Shown: positions 51,389-61,034, counted from the stretch's first letter. The stretch: 64,000 bases of DNA from Hyphomicrobium_A sp963817485 (GCA_963817485.1 CAWFOR010000005.1:124001-188000), one strand, 5' to 3'. Notes: generated by a model not told the origin, from the sequence alone. Numbers and translations: made by a program.

Positions 51389-53191
51389 ATGCATTCGCCG
51401 TCCCCAAAACCTCGAGTCCCGCCCGTTGGGATCTTCGCCGATCTCGATAGCTCCGAGCTCGAAGCCTTGGCGAAGGAGACCGAGACGCGCGCGCTGAGGC
51501 GCGGGGATGTGCTGGTACGCCAGGGCGATCCGGCCGACGACCTCTTCATCGTCCTCACCGGGCGTTTCGCGGTCACCAAGGAGGGCCGCCGCGACCCTAT
51601 CGCCGAGATCGGGCCCGAGCAGCCGATCGGCGAGATCGCCTTCCTCACCGGGGGGACGCGCACGGCGACGGTGACGGCCATGCGCGACAGCGTCGTGCTG
51701 CGCCTCAGCCGCAACGACTTCGATCTGCTCACCGCGAAATGCCCGAGCATCTGGCGCACGCTGACCAACACGCTATCGCATCGTCTCGCGGCAACGACGG
51801 GCTCGGAGCCGCAGCGGAGCGATCCGCGACCGCGCACGATTACGCTCATCCGCGCCGGCGAAGCGGCGATTCCGCCCGAATTCATCCGGCAGTTCACCGA
51901 TGCATTCGCCGCGGCCTCGGCGATGACCTTCGTCATCGACGCGGCCAAGGCCGAGAAGCTCCTCCCCAAGGGGGTCGCGCTCGACAGCACCGAGGCCACG
52001 CAGCTCTTCAACGAGCTCGAGAGCAAGTACGACTATCTCATCTTCATCGCCGACCCCGAGCTGACGCCGTGGTCGCAGAAGGCGATCCGCCACGCCGATC
52101 TGGTGCTGGGCGTCGGCGTGCACGCGGCAAATCCCAATCCCAACCGGCTGGAGCAGCACGTCGCCGAGTTCGTGCTCCCCGAGGCGCGCAGGCTCGTCCT
52201 CTTGCATCCGCACCACGCGCCGATCACAGGGACCGCGCGCTGGCTGCGCTGGCGCTCGGTCGCCATGCACCACCACGTCGCGCTCGATACGCCGAAGGAC
52301 ATCCAGCGGCTGTTCCGCTTCATCAACGGCTCGGCGCTCGGCCTCGTGGCCTGCGGGGGCGGGGCGCTGTGTGCGGCGCACGTCGGGCTCTACAAGGCGC
52401 TGATCGAGTCCGGGCTCGAGTTCGACATCATGGGCGGGACCTCGGCGGGCGCGGCCATGGTCGGCGCCTTCGCCATGGAGAAGCACCCAGACCTCATCGA
52501 CGAAGGCACGCACGACATCTTCGTCACCAACCGCGCCATGCAGCGCTACACGCTGCCGCGCTACAGCCTGCTCGACCACCGCAACTACGACGAGCACCTC
52601 GGCCGCTATTTCCGTGGCATCAACATCGAGGATCTGTGGATTCCGTATTTCGCGGTCTCGACCAACCTGTCACGCTACGAGCTGCATCGCCACGACCGGG
52701 GCGATCTTTTCCAGGCGATCCGGGCCTCAGGCTCGATTCCGGTGCTACTGCCGCCCGTCTACACCTCGAAGGGCGAGATGCTGGTCGACGGCTGCCTGCT
52801 CGACAACGTGCCCATCCGCACGATGCACCAAATGAAGAACGGGCCCAACGTAGTCGTCAGCTTTCACATTCCCGAGCTGCAGCGCTTCGACGTCGAGTAC
52901 GCGAAGCTGCCGTCGCGAAATGAGCTTGTGCGCATGACGCTCAATCCGTTCGGGCAGAAGCGGCTTCCCGATGCGCCGGGGCTGACGACCGTCCTGATGC
53001 GCTCGCTCATGGCCAACCGCAACGACTTCAATCGGCAGCTCAAGCCGGACGATCTGCTTATGGTGCCGCCGATCCCCGAGAACACAGGCATCCTCGACTG
53101 GCACCGCCACACCGAGCTCATGCGGCACGCCTACTGGTGGGGGCTCGAGGAAGTGCAACGGCTGCGCAAGGCGAAGCACCCGCTCGTCTAA
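51389..53191 (+). CDS. Cyclic-nucleotide-binding patatin-like phospholipase (NTE family)
   Basis: This 600-residue protein has an N-terminal cNMP-binding domain (about 12-130: RGDVLVRQGDPADDLFIVLTG, IGEIAFLTGGTRTATVTA). A linker domain of the NTE type follows, then a patatin catalytic domain (about 320-490). GLVACGGGALCAAHVGLYKAL holds the oxyanion glycine loop, GGTSAGAAM the nucleophile serine, and LVDGCLLDN the catalytic aspartate. It is an esterase/phospholipase related to human neuropathy target esterase, probably membrane-associated and switched by a cyclic nucleotide. The ACGGGALC loop deviates from the usual GGGGARG. The ATG at 51389 has no strong ribosome site. Confidence 0.85.
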   Translation: MHSPSPKPRVPPVGIFADLDSSELEALAKETETRALRRGDVLVRQGDPADDLFIVLTGRFAVTKEGRRDPIAEIGPEQPIGEIAFLTGGTRTATVTAMRDSVVLRLSRNDFDLLTAKCPSIWRTLTNTLSHRLAATTGSEPQRSDPRPRTITLIRAGEAAIPPEFIRQFTDAFAAASAMTFVIDAAKAEKLLPKGVALDSTEATQLFNELESKYDYLIFIADPELTPWSQKAIRHADLVLGVGVHAANPNPNRLEQHVAEFVLPEARRLVLLHPHHAPITGTARWLRWRSVAMHHHVALDTPKDIQRLFRFINGSALGLVACGGGALCAAHVGLYKALIESGLEFDIMGGTSAGAAMVGAFAMEKHPDLIDEGTHDIFVTNRAMQRYTLPRYSLLDHRNYDEHLGRYFRGINIEDLWIPYFAVSTNLSRYELHRHDRGDLFQAIRASGSIPVLLPPVYTSKGEMLVDGCLLDNVPIRTMHQMKNGPNVVVSFHIPELQRFDVEYAKLPSRNELVRMTLNPFGQKRLPDAPGLTTVLMRSLMANRNDFNRQLKPDDLLMVPPIPENTGILDWHRHTELMRHAYWWGLEEVQRLRKAKHPLV

Positions 53192-53648
53192 CCGGCGCGC
53201 CGTCAGAATTTTTCCACAGAAGCTCGCCGTCGGCCGCAGAAAGCTCCGCGCATGCGCGCGGCAAGTTCCGAAGTCTCATCGCGGCTTTGCAACCAGGCGA
53301 ATTAGCTCTGCGATTCTTCTTCGTTCGCATCGCGCGCAGCGCGAGCTACGCCATTGCTCACATCACCTCCACGCCGCGTGCGCGCTCACGCGGCGACTAC
53401 TGTGTTGGTCCGCTCGTCTGCGATAGCGGACGAAACTACACGCGCACGTCAAATACGGCGTGACAGCGCGCGTTCGCGTCATTAACGAAACTGGAAACTC
53501 ACTCTGCTGAGAGAGAAGCAAAACCATTCCAAAAAATGCACTGCGTGAGATGCGCAGAGCAGGATGCATGAGCCGCCGTATCTGCTCCGAGCAGATCGAC
53601 GGAAGGAAGATTCGTTATTCAAGCCTGTAATCGAGGGGATGGGTCGCT
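53192..53648. other. Leader region of the encapsulin operon
   Basis: This is about 455 bases without a gene, ending in the encapsulin start. It contains a perfect 9-bp palindrome CGCCGCGTG-N6-CACGCGGCG (53372-53395) and A-rich tracts. I see no clean promoter hexamers. A long leader fits a regulated gene. Confidence 0.4.
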
Positions 53649-54602
53649 ATGGCGGACGACACCGATGATCGCAGAACACTAGCCGAAGGTGCCGCAAGAC
53701 AACTTGCGAACGCTACCAAGACGCGGGCGCAATGGGGCGGCATCACCCCGCGCTGGCTGATCCCGTTCCTCCCCTGGACCCCCGTCGAGGCCGGCATCTA
53801 CCGCCTTAACAAGGTCAAGGAGACGCGTGGCGCCACCTCCGCCTCCTCGGCGGATGTCGAGTGCAGCCCGCCGCGCGACCGCGACGCCGACCTGCCCGAG
53901 ACCTTCGTCGATTACGACGAGAACCCGCGCGAGTACTTCCTCAACGCGGTGACGACCGTGCTCGACGTGCAGACGCGCGTGTCCGACCTCTACAGCCACC
54001 CCTTCGACCAGATCCAGGAGCAGCTTCGCCTCCTCATCGAGAAGGTGAAGGAGCGTCAGGAGAGCGAGCTCATCAACAACAAGGAGTATGGACTGCTCGC
54101 CAACACGGCGAAGTCCATGCGCATCAAGACACGCAACGGCTCGCCGACGCCGGACGATCTCGATGAGCTCATCGCCAAGGTGTGGAAGGAGCCGTCGTTC
54201 TTCCTCGCGCATCCGCGCGCCATTGCCGCCTTCGGCCGTGAATGCACGCGTCGCGGTGTACCGCCGCCGACCGTCAGCCTGTTCGGCTCGCCGTTCCTCA
54301 CCTGGCGCGGCCTGCCGCTCGTGCCCTCCGACAAGGTGCCGCTCACCGGCAACGGCAATTCCAAGATCCTGCTCCTGCGCACCGGTGAGAAGAAGCAGGG
54401 CGTTGTCGGCCTGTTCCAGCCGGGCGTCCCGGGCGAGGTCTCGCCCAGCCTCTCGGTGCGCTTCATGGGCATCGACCGGCGTGCGATTGCCTCCTACCTC
54501 ATCTCCCTCTACTGCTCGCTTGCGGTCCACACCGAGGATGCGCTTGGCGTGCTCGAGGATGTCGAAGTAGGCAAGTACCATGACTACCCTGCCGCCAAGT
54601 GA
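53649..54602 (+). CDS. Family 2A encapsulin shell protein (SrpI-like)
   Basis: This 317-residue capsid protein of the HK97 fold self-assembles into an about 24-nm protein shell (60 subunits, T=1, in studied relatives). It matches SrpI-type family 2A shells throughout: ARQLANATKTRAQWGGITPRW near the N-terminus, PWTPVEAGIYRLNKVKE, DYDENPREYFLNAVTTVLDV, DDLDELIAKVWKEPSFFLAHP, AAFGRECTRRGVPPPTVSLFG, and ASYLISLYCSLAVHTEDALGVLEDVE. No cNMP insertion is present, so it is 2A, not 2B. The ATG is behind GAGGGG. Its end overlaps the cargo gene by 23 bases. Confidence 0.96.
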   Translation: MADDTDDRRTLAEGAARQLANATKTRAQWGGITPRWLIPFLPWTPVEAGIYRLNKVKETRGATSASSADVECSPPRDRDADLPETFVDYDENPREYFLNAVTTVLDVQTRVSDLYSHPFDQIQEQLRLLIEKVKERQESELINNKEYGLLANTAKSMRIKTRNGSPTPDDLDELIAKVWKEPSFFLAHPRAIAAFGRECTRRGVPPPTVSLFGSPFLTWRGLPLVPSDKVPLTGNGNSKILLLRTGEKKQGVVGLFQPGVPGEVSPSLSVRFMGIDRRAIASYLISLYCSLAVHTEDALGVLEDVEVGKYHDYPAAK

Positions 54603-56606
54603 TCCGGCGGCGGCCGCCGCTTCCGCTGCACAGGGCGCGACGCCTGGAACGAGCGAGCTGACGCAGTTCGCTCCGCAAGTTCCCGGCGTGCCCGATGCTG
54701 CCACCATCGCCCGGCTGGCGAACGCGTTCTATTCCGGCGCGCCGTCGAGCCCCATGCCCGGACCGGGCGCAGCGCTCCCTTCGGCGCCGGTGTTCGCGGC
54801 CGAGCCGATCTACAATTCGCTGCCGGGCGTCCCCGCGCTGCAGCTGCCGCTGTCGCCGAACCTCAATCCGGGGCTGCCGCCGTTTCCGTTTCCGGCGTCT
54901 GGTGCCGCGCAACCATCGGCCCCGGTGTTTGCCGTCGAGCCGCTGATCGCGCAAGCAACGACCGCGCCGACTCCGGGTGCCGTCGCACCGTTAGGCGAGA
55001 AGGGGCGCCGGCCGTGCCGGCCGCACCCGCTCCGCAGTTTGGCGCAACTCCAGCTGGGGCAGCACCCTCCGCTCCGGGCGGCTTCCCGAGCGCGGCCGAT
55101 CTCGCGTCGCTCCCATCTACGCTTGGCGGCGTGATGTCGTTTGTGCCGAGCTTTGCGTCCGAGCGCGGCGCGACGCCTGCTGGCCTGCCGGGCGCCGTTC
55201 CGGGATCGGCCTACGCCGGCCCAACGGAAGGTTTCTCGCTCTTCGACCGCGGCGCTTCCCCGCAAGCGGGCGCGACACCGTTCGCGTACCAGGCCTCCGT
55301 CCTCGATCTGACGGCGCTGCCCTACCAGCACGTGACGACGCTTGGCGCGCCGGCACCCGCCATCTCCGGCGTGCGCGCGTTCGACCCGCACGTCATCCGG
55401 CGCGACTTCCCCATCCTCGACCAGAGCGTCAACGGGCGCCCGCTCGTGTGGCTCGACAACGCCGCGACAACGCAGAAGCCGCAGTGCGTGATCGACCGCC
55501 TCTCGCTCTTCTATGAGCGCGAAAATTCCAACGTCCATCGCGCCGCGCACACGCTCGCCGCGCGCTCGACCGACGCCTACGAGGGCGCGCGGGCGAAGGT
55601 GCGCACGTTCATCAATGCGCCGTCGCCCGAGAGCATCATCTTCGTGCGCGGGACCACCGAGGGCATCAACCTCATTGCCAAGGCCTGGGGTGGACGCAAC
55701 GTCAACAAGGACGACGAGATCGTCATCACGCACCTCGAGCATCACGCCAACATCGTGCCCTGGCAGCAGCTCGCGGCCGAGAAGGGCGCCAAATTGCGCG
55801 TCGCGCCGGTGGACGACAGCGGCCAGATCATCCTCGAGGAGTACGAGAAGCTCTTAAATCCGAGGACGCGCATCGTCTCGGTGAGCCAGGTCTCGAACGC
55901 GCTCGGCACCATCACGCCGGTCGTCGACATGGTCGCCATGGCGCACCGGCATGGGGCCATCGCCGTCGTCGACGGCGCCCAATCGGTGTCGCATATGCCG
56001 ATCGACGTGCAGGCGCTCGACGCCGACTTCTTCGTGTTCTCCGGCCACAAGATGTTCGCCCCGACCGGCATCGGCGTCGTCTACGGGCGTCCGAGCATCC
56101 TGGAGAACATGCCGCCCTGGCAGGGCGGCGGCAACATGATCGCCGACGTCACCTTCGAGAAGACGGTGTTCCAGGGCCCGCCCTACCGCTTCGAGGCCGG
56201 CACCGGCAACATCGCCGACGCCGTGGGCCTGGGCGCAGCCATCGACTATCTCGCGACCATCGGCATGAGCAACATCTCGGCCTACGAGCACGAGCTCTTG
56301 GGCTACCTGACGCAAGGGCTGCTCACGGTGCCGGGCCTGCGCATCATCGGCACCGCGCACGAGAAGGCGGGTGTCGCTTCCTTCGTGCTCGACGAGTGCC
56401 GCTCGGAGGACGTGGGCAAGGCACTCGACCGCGAAGGCATCGCCGTGCGCTCGGGCCACCACTGCGCGCAGCCGATCCTGCGCCGCTTCGGGCTCGAGTC
56501 GACGGTGCGTCCCTCGCTCGCGCTCTACAATACGCCCGAGGATGTCGATGCACTGATCGCCGCCTTGCAGCGAATCCAGACGGGACGCGGCAAGCGCGGA
56601 CTTTGA
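54580..56606 (+). CDS. Encapsulin cargo cysteine desulfurase (SufS-like), frameshifted
   Basis: This protein of about 675 residues has two parts. The N-terminal about 250 residues are disordered and Pro/Ala/Gly-rich, with the repeated unit SAPVFA(A/V)EP seen twice; this is the cargo-loading domain of family 2A systems. The C-terminal 400 residues are a SufS/CsdA class II cysteine desulfurase: NAATTQKP, the PLP histidine in EHHANIVPW, PLP-lysine motif SGHKMFAPTGIG, and the persulfide cysteine in SGHHCAQP. The PLP enzyme strips sulfur from cysteine inside the shell. Near 55000 one base is missing (LGEKGR reads on where EGAPAVPAAPAPQ should follow). A downstream GTG at 55014 would give a cargo without most of its loading domain. 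Confidence 0.92.
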
Positions 56607-56633
56607 GGCCGACGATGCGGACAATTGCGGCGG

Positions 56634-56963
56634 CTAGTGGTTGATGCTGCTCGAGAAGGCGTTGATCACCACGACGCCCGCGGCGATGAGGCCAATCCCG
56701 AAGATCGCCGGCGCGTCTAGCGTCTGCTTGAACAAGATCCACGACATCATGCAGATCAGCACGATGCCGCACGCCGACCACAGCGCATAGGCGACCCCGA
56801 TTGGGATCGTGCGCAGCGTGAGCGTGAGGAAGAAGAAGGCCGACGCGTAGCCGGCGGCCACGATCAGCGACGGCAGCGGGCGGGTGAACTCATCGGATGC
56901 TTTGAGCGCCGAGGTGGCGATAACCTCGCTCACGATGGCGAGCGAGAGGTAGAGATAGGGCAT
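56634..56963 (-). CDS. SMR-family multidrug efflux transporter
   Basis: This 109-residue protein has four membrane segments in the small multidrug resistance class. The essential glutamate is in YLSLAIVSEVIATSALK (about residue 13), and AYALWSACGIVLI and AGVVVINAFS follow the family pattern. It exports cationic drugs or guanidinium-type compounds using the proton gradient as an antiparallel dimer. It converges with the encapsulin cargo gene. Confidence 0.9.
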   Translation of the reverse strand: MPYLYLSLAIVSEVIATSALKASDEFTRPLPSLIVAAGYASAFFFLTLTLRTIPIGVAYALWSACGIVLICMMSWILFKQTLDAPAIFGIGLIAAGVVVINAFSSSINH

Positions 56964-57116
56964 TGCGCTTCCTTGTTGCTTCTTCTGCGCTTCCTTGGCA
57001 CCGCCGGCTCATGCGAGCGCCGGCCACAATCCCATTGATTCGTTGCAGTTTTTTCGCAGGCGCCTGCGACAAGTTGAAGGGGCACCAAATACCGCGCAAA
57101 TCCTCGCTGCAAGGCC

Positions 57117-57536
57117 TCAATCGAGGTCGCGTGAGCCGCGCAGCCGCTTGACGCGGCCGCGCTTCTTCTTGTCGTCGCGGCGGCGCTCCTTCGACGCGCG
57201 CGACGGCTTGGTCGCTACGCGGCGTTTGGGCACGATCGTCGCCTGCCGTATGAGCTCGGTTAAGCGCTCGCGCGCGTCCTCGCGGTTGCGCTCCTGGGTG
57301 CGGAAGCGGTCGGCGCGGATGACGAGGATGCCCTCGTCGCTGAGCCTGCGCCCGGCGAGGCGGGCGAGCCGCACGCGCACACCCTCAGGCAGCGATGGCG
57401 AGCCGACGACGTCGAAGCGCAACTCCACCGCGGTCGAGACCTTGTTGACGTTCTGCCCGCCGGGGCCAGAGGCGCGCACGAAGCGCTCCTCGAGCTCGCG
57501 CTCGTCGAGGGAGATCTGGTCGGTGATCTTGAGCAT
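57117..57536 (-). CDS. arfB: Alternative ribosome-rescue factor B
   Basis: This 139-residue protein carries the peptidyl-tRNA hydrolase GGQ motif (ASGPGGQNVNKVSTAVELRFD). It has a strongly basic C-terminal tail (RVATKPSRASKERRRDDKKKRGRVKRLRG) that enters the empty mRNA channel. ArfB (YaeJ, ICT1-type) releases stalled ribosomes. Length and layout fit the family. The ATG is at 57536. Confidence 0.93.
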   Translation of the reverse strand: MLKITDQISLDERELEERFVRASGPGGQNVNKVSTAVELRFDVVGSPSLPEGVRVRLARLAGRRLSDEGILVIRADRFRTQERNREDARERLTELIRQATIVPKRRVATKPSRASKERRRDDKKKRGRVKRLRGSRDLD

Positions 57537-57545
57537 ACGGCAGCC

Positions 57546-57647
57546 CTAGCTCGCGGCGGGACGCGCATCCACGAATATCAAACGATTCGCGAAGGGATCG
57601 ATGACCGTCATCTCGCGCAGCTTCCAGGGCTTCGTCTCTACGCAAGG
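57546..57647 (-). pseudogene. C-terminal remnant of a VOC/glyoxalase gene
   Basis: In the same frame as the oxidoreductase, immediately after its TAG stop, 33 codons read VETKPWKLREMTVIDPFANR and LIFVD, ending in a TAG at 57546-57548. This is the characteristic end of bleomycin-resistance/glyoxalase proteins (KPWGMRE...DPxGNxxxF). No upstream part or start codon is present, so this is the last quarter of a lost gene. Confidence 0.65.
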
Positions 57648-59277
57648 CTAGCGTGTGAACGGGCCGCGACGCCAGCCCTTGAAATCGCGGATGATCTCGC
57701 GCGCCGCGTTGTGCCCCGGCGCTCCCGTGACCCCGCCGCCCGGATGGGCGCCGGCGCCGCACAGGTAGAGCCCCGGCAGCGGCAGGCGATAGTCGGCATA
57801 GCCGAGCAGAGGCCGGGCCGAGAACAGCTGGTTGAGCGACAACGCCCCATGGAAGATATCTCCGTCGGTCATGCCGAAGCGGCGCTCAAGATCGAGCGGC
57901 GATAGCGCCTGGCGCGCGATGACCGAGGCTTTGAAGTTGGGGGCATGGCGGCTGACGGTATCGATGACGAGGTCGGCGAAGACTTCCTTCTCGCGCTCGT
58001 CCTGCCAGCTCCGGCCCGCGGGCAGGTGCGGCGCCACATGCTGCACGAACAGGCTCGCGACGTGCTTTCCCGCGGGCGCGAGCGTGGGATCGAGCGTCGA
58101 GGGGATGAGCATCTCCACGACCGGCGCGGCCGACCAGCCGCTCGCGCGCGCGTCGAGATAAGCCTGCTCCAGGTAATCGAGCGACGGCCCGATGACGATG
58201 CCCGAGCCGTGATGGTCCTGCGCCTGCGTTCCAGGCCGGCAAGTGAAGCTCGGCAGCTCACTGAGCGCCACGTTCATGCGGAAGGTGCCGGACCCCGATT
58301 TGATGCCGACGAAGCGCTCGCGTAGCTCGGGCGCGACGGCCTCCGCCGGCACGAGGTCGCGGAACAACAGCTTCGGTGGGACGTTGGCGGCGACCGCACG
58401 CGCCGCGATTTCTTCGCCCGACGCGAGCACGACACCTCGCGCCTTGCCGTTGCTTGTCAGCAGCCGCACCACGCGCGCGCCCGTGCGGATCGTGGCGCCG
58501 CGCGCTCGCGCGGAAGCGGCAAGCGCCTGCGTGATGGCACCCATGCCGCCGAGCGCATGTCCCCAGGCGCCGCGCTTGCCGTTCACCTCGCCGAAGCAAT
58601 GGTGCAGCAGCACGTAGGCTGTGCCCGGCGTCGAGGGAGCTGCGTAGTTGCCGACGATGCCGTCGAAGGCGAGACGCGCCCTTGACCACCTCGCTCTCGA
58701 ACCAGCGGCCGAGAAAATCAGCGACGCTCAGCGTGAAGAGATCGAGCAGCAGGCGTTTGTCGGCGAGATCGAGCGCGAGCACGCCGCGCCCGACGGCCGC
58801 CCCTTTCACAAGCTCGAGGATGCCCCCGCCCGCGTTGGGCGGCGTGCGCAGCACGAGATCGCGCAGCACGTCGGCCGCGCGCGCGAGCGCCGCGTCGTAG
58901 GCCGGCAGCCTTTCGGCATCGCGCGTCGAAAAGCGGCCGACTGCCGCTTGCCGCTCACTCAAACCGCCGCGCATGAGCAGGAAGCGTGTGTCATCGACGG
59001 GCCAGAAGTTTGCCGCCGGCCGCTCGACGATCCTGAGCCCATGCCGCCTGAGCTCCAGGTCGGCGATCACTTTTGGATTCAACAGGCTCACGGTGTAGGC
59101 AGCAACAGAGTTACGGAATCCAGGGTGGAATTCCTCCGTCACCGCGGCACCGCCGACGACGTCGTTCTGCTCGAGCGCAAGCGTCTCGAGACCGGCGGCC
59201 GCGAGATAAGCCGCGCAGGTGAGGCCGTTGTGGCCGGCACCGATGATGACGACGTCAAAACTTTGCAAGTCGCTCAT
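57648..59277 (-). CDS. FAD-dependent oxidoreductase (phytoene-desaturase/PYROXD2-like), frameshifted
   Basis: This is a flavoprotein of about 540 residues when repaired. The N-terminal Rossmann motif is VVIIGAGHNGLTCAAYLAAAG at about residues 8-28. A middle domain follows (LADKRLLLDLFTLSVADFLGRWF), then a C-terminal half with GGMGAITQALAASARARGA and GLYLCGAGAHPGGGVTGAPG, typical of the CrtI-like/PYROXD2 group. After VVKGA near 58672 the frame gains one base (GCGTCTCGCC), and the natural run ALAFDGIVGNYAAPS continues in the next frame. The substrate is unknown: a carotenoid-type role is possible, but lone PYROXD2-like genes are usually of unassigned function. The ATG at 59277 begins the conserved part. 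Confidence 0.8.
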
Positions 59278-59426
59278 GACTTTGTTCGTGAAGCGGTCTA
59301 ATACGCCCATTTGAGGATGGTTAATTCCACTTGGCCGCCTCAATTGGAACCGCAAACGCCGCTTAAGAGTTCTTTCATTCGAGCGGGCCTAGCGTGACCA
59401 ATCCTTGTACACGGGGATAACACCGC

Positions 59427-59669
59427 ATGACTCCCGCAGCCGCCAAGTCTTCCATCGGGTTCGATGCTGAAGCCGCGAACGAAGTCTCCTACAGGCTAGC
59501 AGGCTTGCTCATCGTATCGCTGTTTCCGGCGCTGTTCTGGACGACACTTTTGGCGTTCGGCTCGATCGCGCTCGGCGCGCCGTTGAGCCCGCTCACGCTC
59601 GCGACCGTCGGCGCGGCAATCGCGGCCCTGCTCGCCGCGGTCTTCAACGCGCTCTTTTCCCGGGTCTAG
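59427..59669 (+). CDS. Small membrane protein
   Basis: This 80-residue protein has two hydrophobic segments (YRLAGLLIVSLFPALFWTTL and LATVGAAIAALLAAVFNALF), probably an inner-membrane hairpin. No family recognised. It lies alone and converges with the cysteine-rich secreted gene. Confidence 0.6.
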   Translation: MTPAAAKSSIGFDAEAANEVSYRLAGLLIVSLFPALFWTTLLAFGSIALGAPLSPLTLATVGAAIAALLAAVFNALFSRV

Positions 59670-59681
59670 TCGCGCTGGCGC

Positions 59682-59954
59682 CTAGCTGACGCCGCCCCAG
59701 CCGCAACGCATGATCGAGCACGTGCGTCCGCCGCTGCATGCGACGCGCACGAAGCGGCACACGCGGCAGCTATAGCTCGACAGGCAACCGCGATAGGAGC
59801 CGCCGCGACGGAAGTTGCATGTGCGCACGGTCTGGCAGTCGCGCTGCGGATTGACGATGCCGCCGGGACCTTCCTGCGCATAGGCCGCGCCAACGAGCGT
59901 TGCCCCCGCAAGCGCGGAAGCCGCCACGATCCCTAGCAATGCCAAACGCTGCAT
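59682..59954 (-). CDS. Small secreted cysteine-rich protein
   Basis: This encodes 90 residues from the ATG at 59954. A signal peptide (LALLGIVAASALAGATLVGA) is followed by a mature segment with eight cysteines, spaced as pairs (DCQTVRTCNF, GCLSSYSCRVC, ACSGGRTCSIMRCG). This implies a compact disulfide-rich periplasmic or exported peptide. No family recognised. Confidence 0.6.
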   Translation of the reverse strand: MQRLALLGIVAASALAGATLVGAAYAQEGPGGIVNPQRDCQTVRTCNFRRGGSYRGCLSSYSCRVCRFVRVACSGGRTCSIMRCGWGGVS

Positions 59955-60140
59955 GAGGATTTGCCCCCTGCATCTCAAATCCCGACGCAGTGTCGGCGAG
60001 ATGGGGCCGCAAGGCAATGAAGTGGCCGGCTTTCAGTGCACGAGGAGCGGGCAAGTGTGCCGTTGCGGCCACTCACGACCCGTCAAAGCCGGCCCGACGG
60101 GGCGCGGAATCGCCCGGGACCGAGAGCTACCCCTGTGGAT

Positions 60141-61034
60141 TTACTCAGCCGCTTTGCGCGCCGGCTGCACCGTGGCCATGTAGTCGTTGAGCAGCGTCTC
60201 GGTGATCTTGGCCGGCTTGAAACGATACTGATCGATCTCGGACACCGGCGTCACCTCTGCGGCGGTGCCGGTGAGGAAGACCTCCGAGAACGATCCAAGC
60301 TCGTCGGGCATGATCGCCCGCTCGACGATCTCGTACCCGCGCTTCTTGGCGAGCCCGATCACCGTGCGGCGCGTGATGCCGTCGAGGAAGCAGTCGGGAT
60401 CGGGCGTGTGGATGACGCCATCCTTGACGAGGAAGATGTTGGCGCCGGTGCACTCGGCGACGCGCCCGCGCCAGTCGAGCATGAGCGCATCGGCAAACCC
60501 CGCGCGCTCCGCACGATGCTTCTCGATGGTGCAGATCATGTAGAGGCCCGCCGCCTTGCTCTTCGCCGGCGCCGTCATCGGGTCGGGGCGGCGGTACTTC
60601 GCCATCGTCAGGCGAATACCCTTGAGGCGCTGCTCCATCGGGAAGTAGGAGCCCCACTCCCATGCGGCGACCGCCATGTGAATCTTCGTGGCCTGCGCGG
60701 AAACGCCGATCTGCTCGCTGCCGCGCCACGCGATGGGACGAACGTAGCAATCCGAGAGGTTGTTCGCCTTGACCACGTCGCGGCAGATCTGGTCGATCTC
60801 GGCGACCGTATAGGGGATCTCGAAGTCGAGCGCGCGTGCGCTGTCGTGCAGACGCTGCGAATGCTCCGAGAGCTTGAAGATCTCGCCGCCGTACGCGCGT
60901 TCGCCCTCGAAGACGGCGCTGCCGTAGTGCAGGGCGTGCGTGAGCACGTGGATGTTGGCCTGCCGCCAGGGGACGAGCTTGCCGTCGAGCCAGATCTGTC
61001 CGTCGCGGTCGTGAAAGGGTGCGGGCTCGGCCAT
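60141..61034 (-). CDS. ilvE: Branched-chain amino acid aminotransferase
   Basis: This 297-residue class IV PLP aminotransferase catalyses the last step of leucine, isoleucine and valine synthesis. THALHYGSAVFEGERAYGG at the start, the PLP-lysine region SKAAGLYM, EKHRAERAG, and the end motif LDGITRRTVIGLAKKRGYEI and EVFLTGTAAEVTPV are typical. The ATG at 61034 lies behind GGAGAGA. The divergent MarR gene begins 175 bases away. Confidence 0.93.
   Translation of the reverse strand: MAEPAPFHDRDGQIWLDGKLVPWRQANIHVLTHALHYGSAVFEGERAYGGEIFKLSEHSQRLHDSARALDFEIPYTVAEIDQICRDVVKANNLSDCYVRPIAWRGSEQIGVSAQATKIHMAVAAWEWGSYFPMEQRLKGIRLTMAKYRRPDPMTAPAKSKAAGLYMICTIEKHRAERAGFADALMLDWRGRVAECTGANIFLVKDGVIHTPDPDCFLDGITRRTVIGLAKKRGYEIVERAIMPDELGSFSEVFLTGTAAEVTPVSEIDQYRFKPAKITETLLNDYMATVQPARKAAE

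Noticed and set aside
54990..55020. Programmed -1 frameshift in the encapsulin cargo gene
   Set aside because: No slippery heptamer with a downstream pseudoknot could be made out, and seven other genes have similar single-base breaks, so an indel artefact is simpler.
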